This document shows positions 24,908 through 35,586 of a stretch of DNA of 64,000 nucleotides, piece by piece. The number at the start of each line of letters is the position of its first letter. The first letter of the stretch is position 1. The notes under the pieces are model-generated. The model did not search any database, was not told the origin of the DNA, and saw only the letters and a program-made list of their open reading frames with translations. This DNA comes from Spiroplasma syrphidicola EA-1 (lineage in GTDB: Bacteria > Bacillota_I > Bacilli_A > Mycoplasmatales > Mycoplasmataceae). Location: assembly GCF_000400955.1 (NCBI RefSeq), contig NC_021284.1:186001-250000 (forward strand). Reading direction: 5' to 3'. The translations under genes and the position numbers were made by a program.

Positions 24908-25808
24908 GGTTAAACAATATAGTTTTAAAAGTACATTACCAACTGTTTATTTAGTGGCGACCCCAATTGGAAACTTAGGGGAAATGACACCGCGGGCTGT
25001 TGATGTTTTAACAAATCAAGTGGCAAAAATTTATTGTGAAGATACGCGCAATACCCTAAAGCTCTTAAACCATTTTGGGATTCATAAGGAATTAATTTCA
25101 TTAAATAAAGATAATGAAAAAGAACGTTATACGAAGATTGCCGGGGATTTAGCTAATAATCTTTCAATTGCCATTGTTAGTGATGCTGGTTATCCATTAA
25201 TTAGTGATCCTGGCTATTATATTATCAATAACTTAATTGCTGATCAGAATTGTAATATTGTCCCGGTGTCAGGGGCTAATGCGGCTTTAAATGCTTTAGT
25301 TGCTTCAGGGTTAAATCCGACCCACTTTTTGTTTTATGGTTTTTTAGCAGCACAAGGGGTTAAGAAAAAAGAACAATTGGCTAGTTTACACGAATTTCCA
25401 TACACAACGATTTTTTATGAAAGTCCGCACCGGCTATTGGCAACTTTAGCATTAATTGAGCAACAATGAGGTAATCGGTTGTGTTGTGTTGTCAAAGAAT
25501 TAACGAAAATTCATGAGCAGTTTTATCGCGGACCAATTACTGAATTATTAACAATCTTACCAACAGAAGCAAATCTTGAACAAGGGGAATATGTTATTGT
25601 TGTAGCGGGTTATGATTTAGCAACTAATAAAGCTAGGCCAGGAGATTTCGAACTTGTCGAGGAAGTTGATTTTTTAATCAAAAATAATAATTATCGAATT
25701 AAGCAAGCAATTGATATTATTGCAAATAAATATGATATTAGTAAAAATATTTTATATAATATGTATCATAAAAGTATAGGTGATGAAGACAATGAAACAA
25801 AAAGCTAA
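24897..25808 (+). CDS. rsmI: 16S rRNA 2'-O-ribose C1402 methyltransferase RsmI
   Basis: 303 residues, tetrapyrrole-methylase fold. VYLVATPIGNLGEMTPRA, CEDTRNTLKLLNHFGI, VSDAGYPLISDPGYY, VPVSGANAALNALVASGL and FYESPHRL are the hallmark blocks. The start is taken as ATG 24897 inside the pth end; an in-frame GTG at 24888 would add three residues, and neither has a strong ribosome-binding site, consistent with coupling. The 3' end overlaps the following membrane-protein gene by 17 nt. Confidence 0.94.
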
Positions 25809-26541
25809 ATTTTCATTTTTAGTATTATTCTGTGGCTTAGAATTTGCTGTTTTATTATCTTCATTTTTATATTATGTTTTGAGCTATAAGCTAAATGTCG
25901 TAAATTATTTCTTTTATTTTATTAGTTGATGAAGTGTGCAAACTGATGTTGTGATTCTTTTATTTGGTCTAATTAATTTACTAGCTTTTTTACCAAAAAT
26001 TAAGGGTAAATTAGCGCAGAGCTATGGGTTTATTCTTTATGTCTTATTTGCGGCAATTTTAACAATGCTCTTTTTTACTGTTAGTATCATTGTCGGGGTT
26101 ATTACAAAAGTGAATTTTGTCCCAAAAAATGGTAATTTAGGATTATATTGATTTTTTACAATTGTTCAGCATTGACTATGCCCGATTCTTTTTATCCTTT
26201 ATTATGCTTTATTTGTTGTAAAACAAACTGTTAATGTTAAAAATTTTTATCGCAATACATTATATAAGTTTTATTTGCATCCAATGTTATATACTATTTT
26301 AATTGCGATTCGCCAAGCAGTTTTATTAATATTACCCGTTGATAGTCAGTTATGGGCTTTTACCGAAGGGATTAATTACTATGTCCCATATTTTTTCCAA
26401 GATTTTCGTCATCCCGAATACTATATCTTATATTTAGTAACGCTAGCAATTATGCTCTTTTTCTTAATTAGTATTATTATTCGAATCAATAATCTAATTA
26501 TTTTAAAAAAAGAATTAAATAACCGCAATTTAATTAATTAA
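25792..26541 (+). CDS. multi-pass membrane protein, about six helices
   Basis: 249 residues. Hydrophobic helices lie near residues 9-29, 43-63, 76-100, 119-142, 160-180 and 215-238, with short charged loops and a basic C-terminus. The segment ISWWSVQTDVVILLFGLINLL and the later HWLCPILFILYYALF recall the Pr6Pr/AIG1-like six-helix membrane family, but this is a weak motif impression. It overlaps rsmI by 17 nt, so it belongs to the purA-purB-pth-rsmI transcription unit. Function unknown. Confidence 0.7.
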
Positions 26542-26595
26542 ATCTTAAAATTGCGGTAAAATTAAATTATAACAAGATGAAAGGATTTTAATATA

Positions 26596-27468
26596 ATGGC
26601 AGAAAATAATTTTTGAACTGATGTTGAAAAAGGAATGTTAGAATATCTAACAAAATATTTAGAGGCTTTTAAAACAAATTATAACAGCAATAATGTGGCA
26701 AAAGATCCCCGTGTTGATGCCTTTTTAGGAGAAATTGCAAAGAAAGAGGGCTTTGAAGATTTATTTAATTACACAAAGAGTGAAATTAAAAACTTGTTTG
26801 ATGAGTTAAGAAAAGACTATTTTAATGATAAAAACCCTGAACAAGTTGAACAAAACAAAATAAATACTTTAATTGAAGTAAGTAAATTCTTTAATGCAGT
26901 AATTCCCTTACCACGTTTTTTAAATGATTTTATGGAAAGTGCTAAAAAATCAAGCCCAGTTGATCTAAACCAATTATTTGTTGCAATGATGAAATTAGAA
27001 GTGACTGAGTTGGTTAAAATGTATGATGAAAGTATTAAAGGCTTGGATCCTTCCGTTGATAAGTGTCTGGAAGATATTAATAAATCAACTGATGCCTTGG
27101 AAATTTGAAATTTAATTAATCAATTAGGACTATTTTTACAACGAAACATCAGTTTAGCTAATTTTTCCGAAGCAAAAGAAACCGAAAAATTAAATGCCCA
27201 ACTAGCAAACCTTGATAAAGTTGAGCAAGATTATAAGGCGGGAAAAGTAAAATTACCAGAATTTAATAAAGAAAAAATTGTTGGGGAAATTAAAGCTTAT
27301 CATGATTTTGTTTTAAAATTAACTGCTGAACAACGTAACGAAATCGTCGAAAAAACAAGCGAATATCGTAATCGTGTCTTGCCGTTAGTTCAAATTATTC
27401 AGTGCTTACATGACTTATTAATGTCAATTCTAACCGCAACTAATATTATCAATTCAGATAAACAATAA
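26596..27468 (+). CDS. hypothetical helical cytosolic protein, 290 aa
   Basis: 290 residues with no signal peptide or membrane segment. It is strongly helical and rich in Lys, Glu, Asn and Leu, with likely coiled-coil stretches around residues 190-250 (ETEKLNAQLANLDKVEQDYKA). Trp codons are TGA. GATGAAAGGATTTTAATATA precedes the ATG. A 13-bp terminator stem closes the gene. I do not recognise a family; it is a candidate spiroplasma-specific protein. Confidence 0.75.
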
Positions 27469-27500
27469 AAGGAAAATTTTTATTAAATTTTCCTTTTATT
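27467..27500 (+). terminator. intrinsic terminator before the arc operon
   Basis: A perfect 13-bp stem, AAAAGGAAAATTT (27467-27479) with AAATTTTCCTTTT (27485-27497), followed by ATTTT. It starts inside the stop codon. Confidence 0.8.
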
Positions 27501-27768
27501 TTCGGAATTTTTTGAAAAAAATTATTGCAAATACAAATAAAAAGGAGTATTCTAAAACTAGAAGGATAAAACCGTAGTATTAGCAAACTAACTTGTACTC
27601 ACAGTTAGGCAAATTATAAAATAAAACTAAAGATGTGGAACAATTACGCATGTAATTTACTTTTTAATGCGCCTAATTTTATTCTTTAAATATTTATTGT
27701 GTACCAACTAAAGCATTTAGGTATATTAACTTAGCATTAGTGGTAGTTTTAGAAGGAGGAATGTATTT
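27501..27768 (+). promoter_or_regulatory. 268-nt leader of the arc operon with alternative hairpins
   Basis: No protein gene of normal size fits here. Hairpins seen: CTAACT/AGTTAG (27588-27608); AATTAC-GCAT-GTAATT (27642-27657), which competes with CGCAT (27647-27651) pairing to ATGCG (27667-27671); and CTAAA-GCA-TTTAG (27708-27720), which competes with CCAACTAA (27704-27711) pairing to TTAGTGG (27737-27743). A 19-codon open frame including its stop (ATG 27633, TAA 27687-27689) overlaps the middle pair. No T-run follows any stem, so control, if any, would be translational. AGAAGGAGG before arcA is the ribosome-binding site. A possible promoter is TTGCAA 27525 / TATTCT 27549. Confidence 0.5.
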
Positions 27769-28968
27769 ATGGCAGGTAAATACGCTATTAATGTATATTC
27801 GGAAATAGGAAATTTAAAAACAGTATTATTACACCGTCCCGGTGATGAGTTGGCTAATTTGTCACCAGATCTTTTAGAAAGATTGTTATTTGATGACACC
27901 CCTGATTTGGTGGTAGCGCAACAAGAACATGATGCTTTTGCAAAAGCGTTAAAAGATAATGGTGTTGAGGTATTATATATTGAAAAGTTGACTGAAGAAA
28001 CTATTACAGAGCATCCACATTTACGTGAAGAATTATTAACAAAATTTTTGGCAGAATCTGGAGCAAATAAGGAATATTTAGAAGAATTAAAAAAATATTT
28101 ACAAAAATTATCTAACAAGGACTTAGTAAATAAAATGATTGCGGGAGTAACAAAACATGAACTAGGGGTACCAGTTAAAGATGGTTATCCATTAGTTGTT
28201 GACCCTCTTCCAAATATTTTATTCCAACGTGACCCATTTGCCTCAATTGGAAATGGGGCAACAATTAACCATATGTTTACCGTAACAAGAAGACGAGAAA
28301 CTTTATTTATTGATCTTGTTTTAAAACATCACGCCCGTTTTAAAGACCAAGTAAACTTTTGATATGATCGCGAAGAAAACCACAGTATTGAAGGGGGAGA
28401 CATTTTAGTTTTAAATGAAAAAGCCTTAATTATTGGGGTTTCACAACGAACAGAATTAGAAGCAATTAAAAAAGTGGCGGAAAGAATTATTGCTGATAGC
28501 TCAATTTCATATGAAAAAGTTATTGCTTTAGATTTAAAAACAAAAAACCGTGCTTTTATGCATTTAGATACCGTTTTCACAAACATTGATTATGATAAAT
28601 TTATTGCTCACCCGCTAATTTTTGAAAACATCAATGAATTCCAAATTTTTGAAATTACAAAAACTGGAATGAATAAAATTGATAAAAAATTAGAAGACTA
28701 TTTATCAGAACAAGTTGGGAAACCAGTTCAGTTCTTAAAATGTGGTGGAGATGACCCAATTGCACAAGCGAGAGAACAATGAAATGATGGAACAAATGTT
28801 CTAACAATTAAACCAGGAGAAGTTATTGCATATTCCCGTAATCATATTACAGTGGAAATTTTGAAAAAAGCAGGAGTAAAAGTGCATGAAATTGCTTCAT
28901 CAGAATTATCACGTGGTCGTGGTGGACCTCGTTGTATGTCAATGCCAATCTGGCGAGAAGATATTTAA
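27769..28968 (+). CDS. arcA: arginine deiminase
   Basis: Hydrolyses arginine to citrulline and ammonia, the first step of the ATP-yielding arginine dihydrolase pathway. 399 residues, the usual 400 or so. Guanidino-modifying-enzyme motifs: [40 protein letters not shown], and the C-terminal [11 protein letters not shown] with catalytic Cys389. AGAAGGAGG is an excellent ribosome-binding site. It is first of arcA-arcB-arcD-arcC, with gaps of 28, 52 and 35 nt. Confidence 0.97.
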
Positions 28969-28996
28969 GAGAATGAAAAACAAGGAGATTTAGAAA

Positions 28997-30001
28997 ATGG
29001 CAGTTAATTTAAAAGGAAGAAGTTTTCTAAAATTATTAGACTTCACCCCAAGAGAAATTTATTATTTATTAGATTTATCAAAACAATTAAAAGAGGCAAA
29101 ATATGCTGGGGTTGAACAAAAACCATTAGCAGGAAAATCAGTGGCCTTATTATTTCAAAAAGACTCAACAAGAACTCGTTGTGCATTTGAAGTAGGTGCT
29201 TTTGATTTAGGAATGCACCCCGTTTATTTAGGCCCAAGTGGTAGCCAAATGGGAAAAAAAGAATCAATCGAAGATACGGCAAAAGTTTTAGGACGTATGT
29301 TTGATGGGATTCAATTCCGTGGTTATAAACAAGCTGATGTAGAAGATTTGGCAAAATATTCTGGTGTACCAGTGTGAAATGGATTAACCGATGAATTTCA
29401 CCCAACCCAAATGTTAGCGGATATTATGACAATCCAAGAAGCAAAAGGAATTCGTAATGTTAAAGGCTTAAAATTTGTTTACTTTGGTGATTCACGCTTT
29501 AACATGGCGAATAGTTATATGGTTGTTTGTGCTAAATTAGGGATGCATTTTGTTGGATGTGCCCCAAAAGACTTATGACCAAATGAAAAACTGTTAAAAG
29601 AATGTCAAGCAATTGCAAAAGAAAATGGCGGTTCAGTTGTTATGACTGATGATCCTAAAACAGCTGCAATTGGAGCTGATGCAATTGCAACAGATGTCTG
29701 AGTATCAATGGGAGAAGACCCTGCTGTTTGAGGGCAACGAATTAAAGATTTAACGCCATACCAAGTAACAATGGATAAAATTAAACAAGGGAAAGAAGAT
29801 GTTATTTTCTTACATTGTTTACCAAGTTTTCATGATGACAAAACTGATACAGCCAAAGATGTTATTAAACAATTTGGGGGAACAGGAGAATTAGAAGTAA
29901 CCGATGAAGTGTTCAATTCACGTTATTCACATGTTTTTGAAGAAGCGGAAAATCGTTTACATACAATTAAAGCCGTAATGTTAGCAACAATTCGCGGATA
30001 A
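28997..30001 (+). CDS. arcB: ornithine carbamoyltransferase (catabolic)
   Basis: Phosphorolysis of citrulline to ornithine and carbamoyl phosphate in the arginine deiminase pathway. 334 residues. Carbamoyl phosphate loop STRTR at residues 57-61, the partner segment [10 protein letters not shown], and the ornithine/HCLP site [12 protein letters not shown] with HCLP at 273-276. CAAGGAGATT precedes the ATG. The catabolic role is inferred from the operon. Confidence 0.96.
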
Positions 30002-30053
30002 TAATGTATACTAATATTACGATTAATTAATAGAAAGGAGAAAAATATTAATT

Positions 30054-31553
30054 ATGAGTGACTTAAAACCGAAAAATAAAAAGAAGTTTAAGTTTAAATT
30101 ACCGACTGCCTTTACAATTTTATTAGGAATTACGTTATTAATTATTATTATTTCATGAATTCCAAACACAACTGGACCATGAACAGATAGTAATAATGAA
30201 GTGCACAAAGGTGGTGCTGCCGGGATTTTTGACTTATTCTTAGCGCCAATGTATGGTTTTCGTGATAAAGTTGATGTCATTGTCTTTATTTTAGTCTTAG
30301 GGGGATTTTTAGGAATCGTTATTGAATCTAAAGCCCTTGATGCTGGAATTGGCCGCTTAGTTGCGAAAATGAAAGGCCGTGAAGTTTGAATAATTCCAAT
30401 TATCATGGTGTTATTTTCAATTGGAGGAACAGTTTACGGAATGGGAGAAGAAACTATTGCCCTGTATCCTGTTATTATTCCAGTTTTATTAGCCGCTGGA
30501 TTTGATGTCCTAACGGCGATTATGACAATTCTATTAGGAGCCGGATTAGGAGTTATTGGTTCAACTTTAAACCCTTTTGTCGTGCAAATTGCCGTTGATA
30601 ATGCCGGAGTTGAAGGATTAACTTCTTCAACAGGGATTGTTTGAAGAATTGTTTCTTGAGTATTGCTTACTGCAGGAGGGATTAGTTTTGTAATGTGATA
30701 TGCGTTACGTGTTCGTCGTGACCCAACAAAATCACCATTATTTAGCCGTAAAGACTTCTATGAAGGAGAATTTGCGATTGCTGAAAACTTACCAGAGTAT
30801 ACAAAAAAACGTAAAGCAATTATGGGGTTATTTACCATTACCTTTATTTTAATGATTTTCTCATTAATTGCTTGAAGCCAATTTGGCGTCAGTGCTTTTG
30901 ACTCAATGACAAATTGAGTTAGTGAACATGCACCATGAATTGCTAATTTCTATGTCCCATTGGGAAAATGATATTTCTTAGAAATTGCCGCTTTATTCTT
31001 CATTGCTTCAATTGTTATTGCTGCTTTTGACTGAAAAGGGGAAGAAAAATTAGTTAATGGTTTTGTTCGAGGGTCTGCTGATATTTTATCAGTATGTTTA
31101 ATTATTGCTTTTGCAGCTGGTATTGGTTATATTATGCAAAATACCGGAATGCAAACAAAATTAGTTAATGGGTTATCATCACCAATGTCAGGATTAGGAA
31201 CAACTGGATTTATTATTGTTGCCTTCCTCTTCTTCTTGATTATTTCGTTTGTTATCCCATCGACATCAGGATTTGCAACTGCAGTTTTCCCAATTTTAGG
31301 ACCAGTTGCCAATAGTGTTACATCAGGACTAGCATCAGGAACAATTACCGCGTTCTCATTTGCCAACGGAATTATTAATTTAGTTTCCCCAACAAGTGCG
31401 ATCTTAATGGCGGCATTGTCAATTTCAAAAGTTTCATATGATAAATTCTTAAAAGCCGCTTGACCAGTCATTGTTGGAATTGTAGGCTTAGCAATTATTT
31501 TATTAGCAACAGGATCATTATTACCAATTTCAAATGGTGGAGTTTGATTCTAA
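30054..31553 (+). CDS. arcD: YfcC-family transporter, probable arginine/ornithine antiporter
   Basis: 499 residues with about 11-12 membrane helices after a 20-residue Lys-rich cytosolic start. It resembles the YfcC/DcuC-type anaerobic carriers (GGTVYGMGEETIALYPVIIP, VIGSTLNPFV, PSTSGFATAVFPILGP) rather than the APC-type ArcD of many Firmicutes. Numerous TGA-Trp codons lie in the helices. AGAAAGGAGAAA precedes the ATG at a long 11-nt spacing. Its position between arcB and arcC makes arginine import coupled to ornithine export the likely function; the substrate is inferred only from context. Confidence 0.87.
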
Positions 31554-31588
31554 TTATTAGTTAATAATAAGAGAAAGGAATTAACATT

Positions 31589-32521
31589 ATGGCTCGAATT
31601 GTCGTTGCCTTAGGAGGAAATGCCTTAGGGAATTCTCCTCTTGAACAACAAGAAATCGTGAAAGAAACCGCCAAAGCAATGGTTGATATTATTGCTAGTG
31701 GCCAAGAATTAATTATTGCCCATGGAAATGGTCCACAAGTTGGAATGATTAACAATGCTTTTGAAGAAGCAGCAAAAGTTAACAATAAAATCCCGCTAAT
31801 GCCATTTCCAGAATGTGGGGCAATGTCACAAGCATATATTGGTTTCCATTTGCAAAATGCGATTCTAAACGAATTAACAAAACGTCAAATTAAAAAAAAT
31901 GTTGTTACAGTTGTGACGCAAGTGGAAGTTGATCCCAAAGATCCTGCTTTCCAAAATCCAACTAAACCAATTGGAGCTTTTTATTCCGAACAAGAAGCAA
32001 AAGCTCTCGCGGCAAAAAATAATTTTACCGTTAAAGAAGATGCGGGGCGGGGATGACGACGAGTAATTGCTTCACCCCAACCGTTAAAAATTGTTGAAAA
32101 ACAAATTATTGAAGATTTACTTGCGGCTGGTCATATTGTTATTACTGTCGGAGGGGGAGGAATCCCAGTGATTAATGCACCCGACGGTTTACATGGTGTC
32201 CCAGCGGTAATTGATAAGGATTTTGCTAGTGCCAAACTAGCAGAAGTTGTTAAAGCAGATTATTTAATGATCTTAACAGCTGTTCCCCAAGTTGCAATTA
32301 ATTATGGTAAACCAGAGCAAAAAATGCTTGATCATTTGACAATCAGCCAAGCAAATGAGTATATTAGCCAAAATCAATTTGCCCCAGGTAGTATGTTGCC
32401 AAAAGTCCAGGCTGCAATGCGTTTTGCCCAACTGGGAAAAGATAAAACAGCAATTATTGCTGATTTAGCGCAAGCAAAAGATGCAATTGCTGGTAAAGCT
32501 GGAACAACAATTAAATTATAA
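31589..32521 (+). CDS. arcC: carbamate kinase
   Basis: Makes ATP from ADP and carbamoyl phosphate, the energy-yielding last step of arginine fermentation. 310 residues. Amino-acid-kinase fold motifs: VALGGNALG at the N-terminus, AHGNGPQVG, the DAGRGWRRVI segment, and TVGGGGIPVI. The C-terminal APGSMLPKVQAAM is also typical. AGAAAGGAATT precedes the ATG. A strong hairpin with T-run ends the operon. Confidence 0.96.
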
Positions 32522-32522
32522 G

Positions 32523-32545
32523 AAAAAGGAAGAAATTCCTTTTTT
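32523..32545 (+). terminator. intrinsic terminator of the arc operon
   Basis: AAAAAGGAA (32523-32531) pairs with TTCCTTTTT (32536-32544) over a GAAA tetraloop and continues in T. Confidence 0.8.
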
Positions 32546-32588
32546 ATTTAGGTTAAATAAGACTCGGGTAAGGTTAAAATTATTTTGT

Positions 32589-32616
32589 TTGACTTTTTAA
32601 GCAAATAGTATATGAT
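32589..32616 (+). promoter_or_regulatory. promoter of the DEAD-box helicase gene
   Basis: -35 TTGACT (32589-32594), 16-nt spacer, -10 TATGAT (32611-32616). Transcription would start near 32623, leaving a leader of about 100 nt. In it TATAATAT (32669-32676) can pair with ATATTATA (32701-32708), which ends 2 nt before the AAAGGAG ribosome-binding site. Confidence 0.6.
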
Positions 32617-32721
32617 TATAAAAGTTGTCGGGAGTTTTAGACCAGAAATTATTAAGGAAGAAGTTTTTTATAATATCGCAGATTTTATTTTCTCTCTACA
32701 ATATTATATAAAGGAGAAAAA

Positions 32722-33969
32722 ATGGAATTTAATCAATTAAATTTAAAACCAGAATTGCTACGTGCAATTGAAAAAGAAGGATACACCAATCCAACTGAAA
32801 TTCAAGCTAAATCAATTCCTGTGATTTTTGATAATAAAGATTTATTAGGAAAAAGTCATACTGGAACTGGTAAAACTGCCGCTTTTTTATTACCAATTTT
32901 AAGTAACTTACAATTAGAATTTAAACGTCCGCAGGCTATTATTTTATGTCCAACTCGTGAGTTGGCAATTCAAGTTCTTAACCAAATTCGTAAGTTTTCC
33001 CAATTCTTACAAGGAGTTAATGCAACATTAATTTGTGGAGGGTCAAATATGGCCAACCAAATTTATGGGTTAAAAAAATGTAACATTGTCGTGGGAACAC
33101 CAGGGCGAGTTATTGATCACTTAAACCGTCGTACTTTACGATTAAACAATATTAAAACAATTGTTTTAGATGAAGCCGATGAAATGTTAAAAATGGGATT
33201 CAAAAAGGATATTGACCAAGTTTTTAGTAATATTCCTAATGAACATCAAACGCTATTATTTTCAGCAACAATGCCAAAAGGGGTATTGGAAATTGTTGAT
33301 AAATATCAAAAAGAACCAGTGCAAATTAAAATTAGTCACCAAGATCGTGAACAAAATAATATTAAACAATATTATGTTAACGCCCAAGGGTACAATAAAA
33401 CTGATGCTTTTATTAATTTAATTAAAGCAACTAATCCACAATTAAGTATTATCTTTGCTAATACAAAAATAATGACAAATCAATTGTCAAAATTATTGTT
33501 AGAACAAGGAATTAAAAATACAGTTATTAATGGGGATAAAACTCAAGGTGAACGTGTTCGTGCGATGCGAGAATTCCGTGCCGGAAACGTTAAAGTTTTA
33601 ATTGCAACCGATGTTGCTGCTCGTGGAATTGATGTTGAAGGAATTGACTATGTTTATAACTATGATTTACCGTTAGAACAAGAAGTTTATACTCACCGTA
33701 TCGGAAGAACAGCTCGTGCTGGAGCCGAAGGGGTTGCTATTTCAATTATTAGTACAAGAAAAGATTTCTTACATTTAAAAAGTATTGAAAAATACCAAAG
33801 AAAAGAAACTGAATTGTATAACCTTGATTTATCAATGTTACCACAAGAAAAATCACACAATTCAAATCGCTCATCAAATCGTGGATGACATTCTAACTTT
33901 AAAAAGAGTGCGCCTGGGAATTGAAAAAGTGGTGGAAAATCTGGTAAATCTAACAAAAAATTTCGTTAG
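32722..33969 (+). CDS. DEAD-box ATP-dependent RNA helicase (CshA/DeaD-like)
   Basis: Unwinds RNA duplexes in ribosome assembly or mRNA decay. 415 residues. All motifs are present: Q motif (NPTEIQAKSIP), Walker A TGTGKT at 47-52, PTRELA, TPGR, DEAD at 150-153, SAT, and HRIGRTARAG. After the second RecA domain comes a short basic Gly/Ser/Asn-rich tail (SNRSSNRGW ... KSGGKSGKSNKKFR), which in this family aids RNA binding. The frame passes through TGA-Trp codons. AAAGGAGAAAA precedes the ATG. It is likely a single-gene unit with its own promoter and leader. Confidence 0.95.
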
Positions 33970-34020
33970 TAATTATTTAAAAAGACTTTAATTTTTAAAA
34001 TAATATTATATAATGAAATT

Positions 34021-34076
34021 AGAGATTAGACTTTATAGTCTACTCTAGCCAAAAACGGGTATTCCCGTTTTTATTT
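34021..34076 (+). ncRNA. possible small RNA of about 55 nt
   Basis: A TATAAT box at 34009-34014 lies after the helicase stop. Downstream come a hairpin (TAGACT-TTAT-AGTCTA, 34028-34043, extended by flanking AGAG/CTCT) and then a terminator stem ending in a T-run at about 34076. The promoter-like box, two stem-loops and no open frame suggest a short structured transcript. The -35 match is weak, and the elements could instead be a read-through attenuator for the helicase gene. Confidence 0.3.
34051..34074 (+). terminator. intrinsic terminator after the helicase / small-RNA region
   Basis: AAAAACGGG (34051-34059) pairs with CCCGTTTTT (34064-34072) over a TATT loop. It is GC-capped and followed by ATTTT. 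Confidence 0.85.
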
Positions 34077-34132
34077 TGCCGTTTTTTATGTTATAATATA
34101 TGGGTAAAATACAAAGTACGGGTGAAATATTA

Positions 34133-35497
34133 ATGAAGAACAATTATCCACAGCATTACAAACATCAATGTGATAATAACTGTCGCGGGCATCAACATCA
34201 AATGCAGCCTTTTTCATATTATCCATATCCTCCTCAAACAGGTTATTCTTATCCACAACCAGGTGTTCAAAATAATCCGTTAGTGGGCTATTCAATTCCC
34301 CAAAATTCACCAATGATGAATATGGGATATCCGTACCAAATGCCAATGCAATATTATCCCCAACAACAATTACCACCCCAAATAATGCCAGTAATTCAAC
34401 CAATTATTCAACAACCAGTATATCCCCCATATAATAATTTAGGAACTGGGGGAAATTATTTTGATCATCAGCGAAAAGATTTAAATTTTGGTCCTGATGG
34501 GCAGCGTAATTTACAAAAACCACTTAATGTTGAAGAAGAATATAATTGAGCAGTTCATATTTCAGATATTTTAGATGAATTTATTAATCGTGACCGTCAT
34601 ACTCGCCATGATCGCGATTATCAAAAATTACAAACTAATGTTAAAACTTCCTTAGCACGTTTTAAAACAACCCCAGTTGTAACTGATGATTTATTACCAC
34701 CAGTTAGGCCTAATGAATCAGTGGGAGTAGAAAAAGAACAAAAATTAGCTGTTGATTTAAACCCTCCTATCCGTCAAGAAGTTTCACCAATTAATAACGT
34801 CATTGCTAATCCAGGTTTACCTGAATCAGTTATTGCAAATGATACTGCAATTAATAAGGAAATTAGTAGCGAAATTAATAAAGAAATTATCAAAGAAAAC
34901 TTAGCGGTTGATTCAAAAAATAATTTTAATTTCTTAGATTTAAGTGATATTGAGAGTGACTTTAATATTCAAGACAATGATAATTTAATTACTAATCCCG
35001 ATTTTTTAACTGACATTTCTGATTTTACTAATAGCAATGAACTAAGTGAATTTGAAACTGATTTTATTGATTTATCTGGATTACAAGGCCAAGTCCTTGA
35101 TTCCGCCCCAGCGCAACCAACCTATCAGGATTATGAGCTAAAAACAGCCTTAGGAAAGATTTCAGCTAGTGAGATTTATCAAAAAATGTTTGATGAGTAT
35201 GGAGAACAAAAGATTAGTCAGTTTGATGTAATGGAAACGTTTGGCATTACCGAAAAACAATATAATAAATTAATTGATAATTTTTATAATATAGGTAAAG
35301 CGGCTAAAAAAATCAGTGCTGATGATGTGGAATATGTAAATACTTCCCATAAAACCAAAAAACGAATTGCCTTATATGTCTTTTTAGGTATTTTAGGAGC
35401 TATAATTCTGTTATGTGCTATTGCTGTCATCTTATATTTTACAGTTCCAAGTGTCCATGACTTATTTGAAGGATGATTTAAGACAATATTTAAATAA
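34133..35497 (+). CDS. disordered Pro/Tyr/Gln-rich protein with a C-terminal membrane anchor
   Basis: 454 residues, family unknown. N-terminal His/Cys cluster (H8, H11, C13, C17, H20, H22), then a Pro-Tyr-Gln-Met-rich segment to about residue 105, an acidic low-complexity middle, a folded-looking helical block (about residues 335-390, containing EYGEQKISQFDVMETFGI), a basic stop and one membrane helix near 412-434. There is no signal peptide, so it should be a tail-anchored protein with a cytosolic N-terminus. The start is ATG 34133 after GGGTGAA; an in-frame ATG at 34100 lies 2 nt past a TATAAT box (34092-34097), too near to be used. Related in style to the protein at 48512. Confidence 0.75.
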
Positions 35498-35522
35498 AAC
35501 AATCAAATTATGATTGTTTTTT
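35496..35522 (+). terminator. intrinsic terminator before topA
   Basis: AAAACAATCA (35496-35505) pairs with TGATTGTTTT (35511-35520), then more T. The 5' arm overlaps the preceding stop codon. Confidence 0.8.
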
Positions 35523-35586
35523 TAATTATTCGGTATAATATGTAATGATATTTAGGTAATTGATAAATTAACAAGGAGACAAGGAC

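Noticed and set aside
27630-27690. T-box riboswitch in the arcA leader
   Set aside because: A GTGGAAC stretch recalls the T-box, but the conserved T-box sequence, the specifier loop and the terminator are not present.
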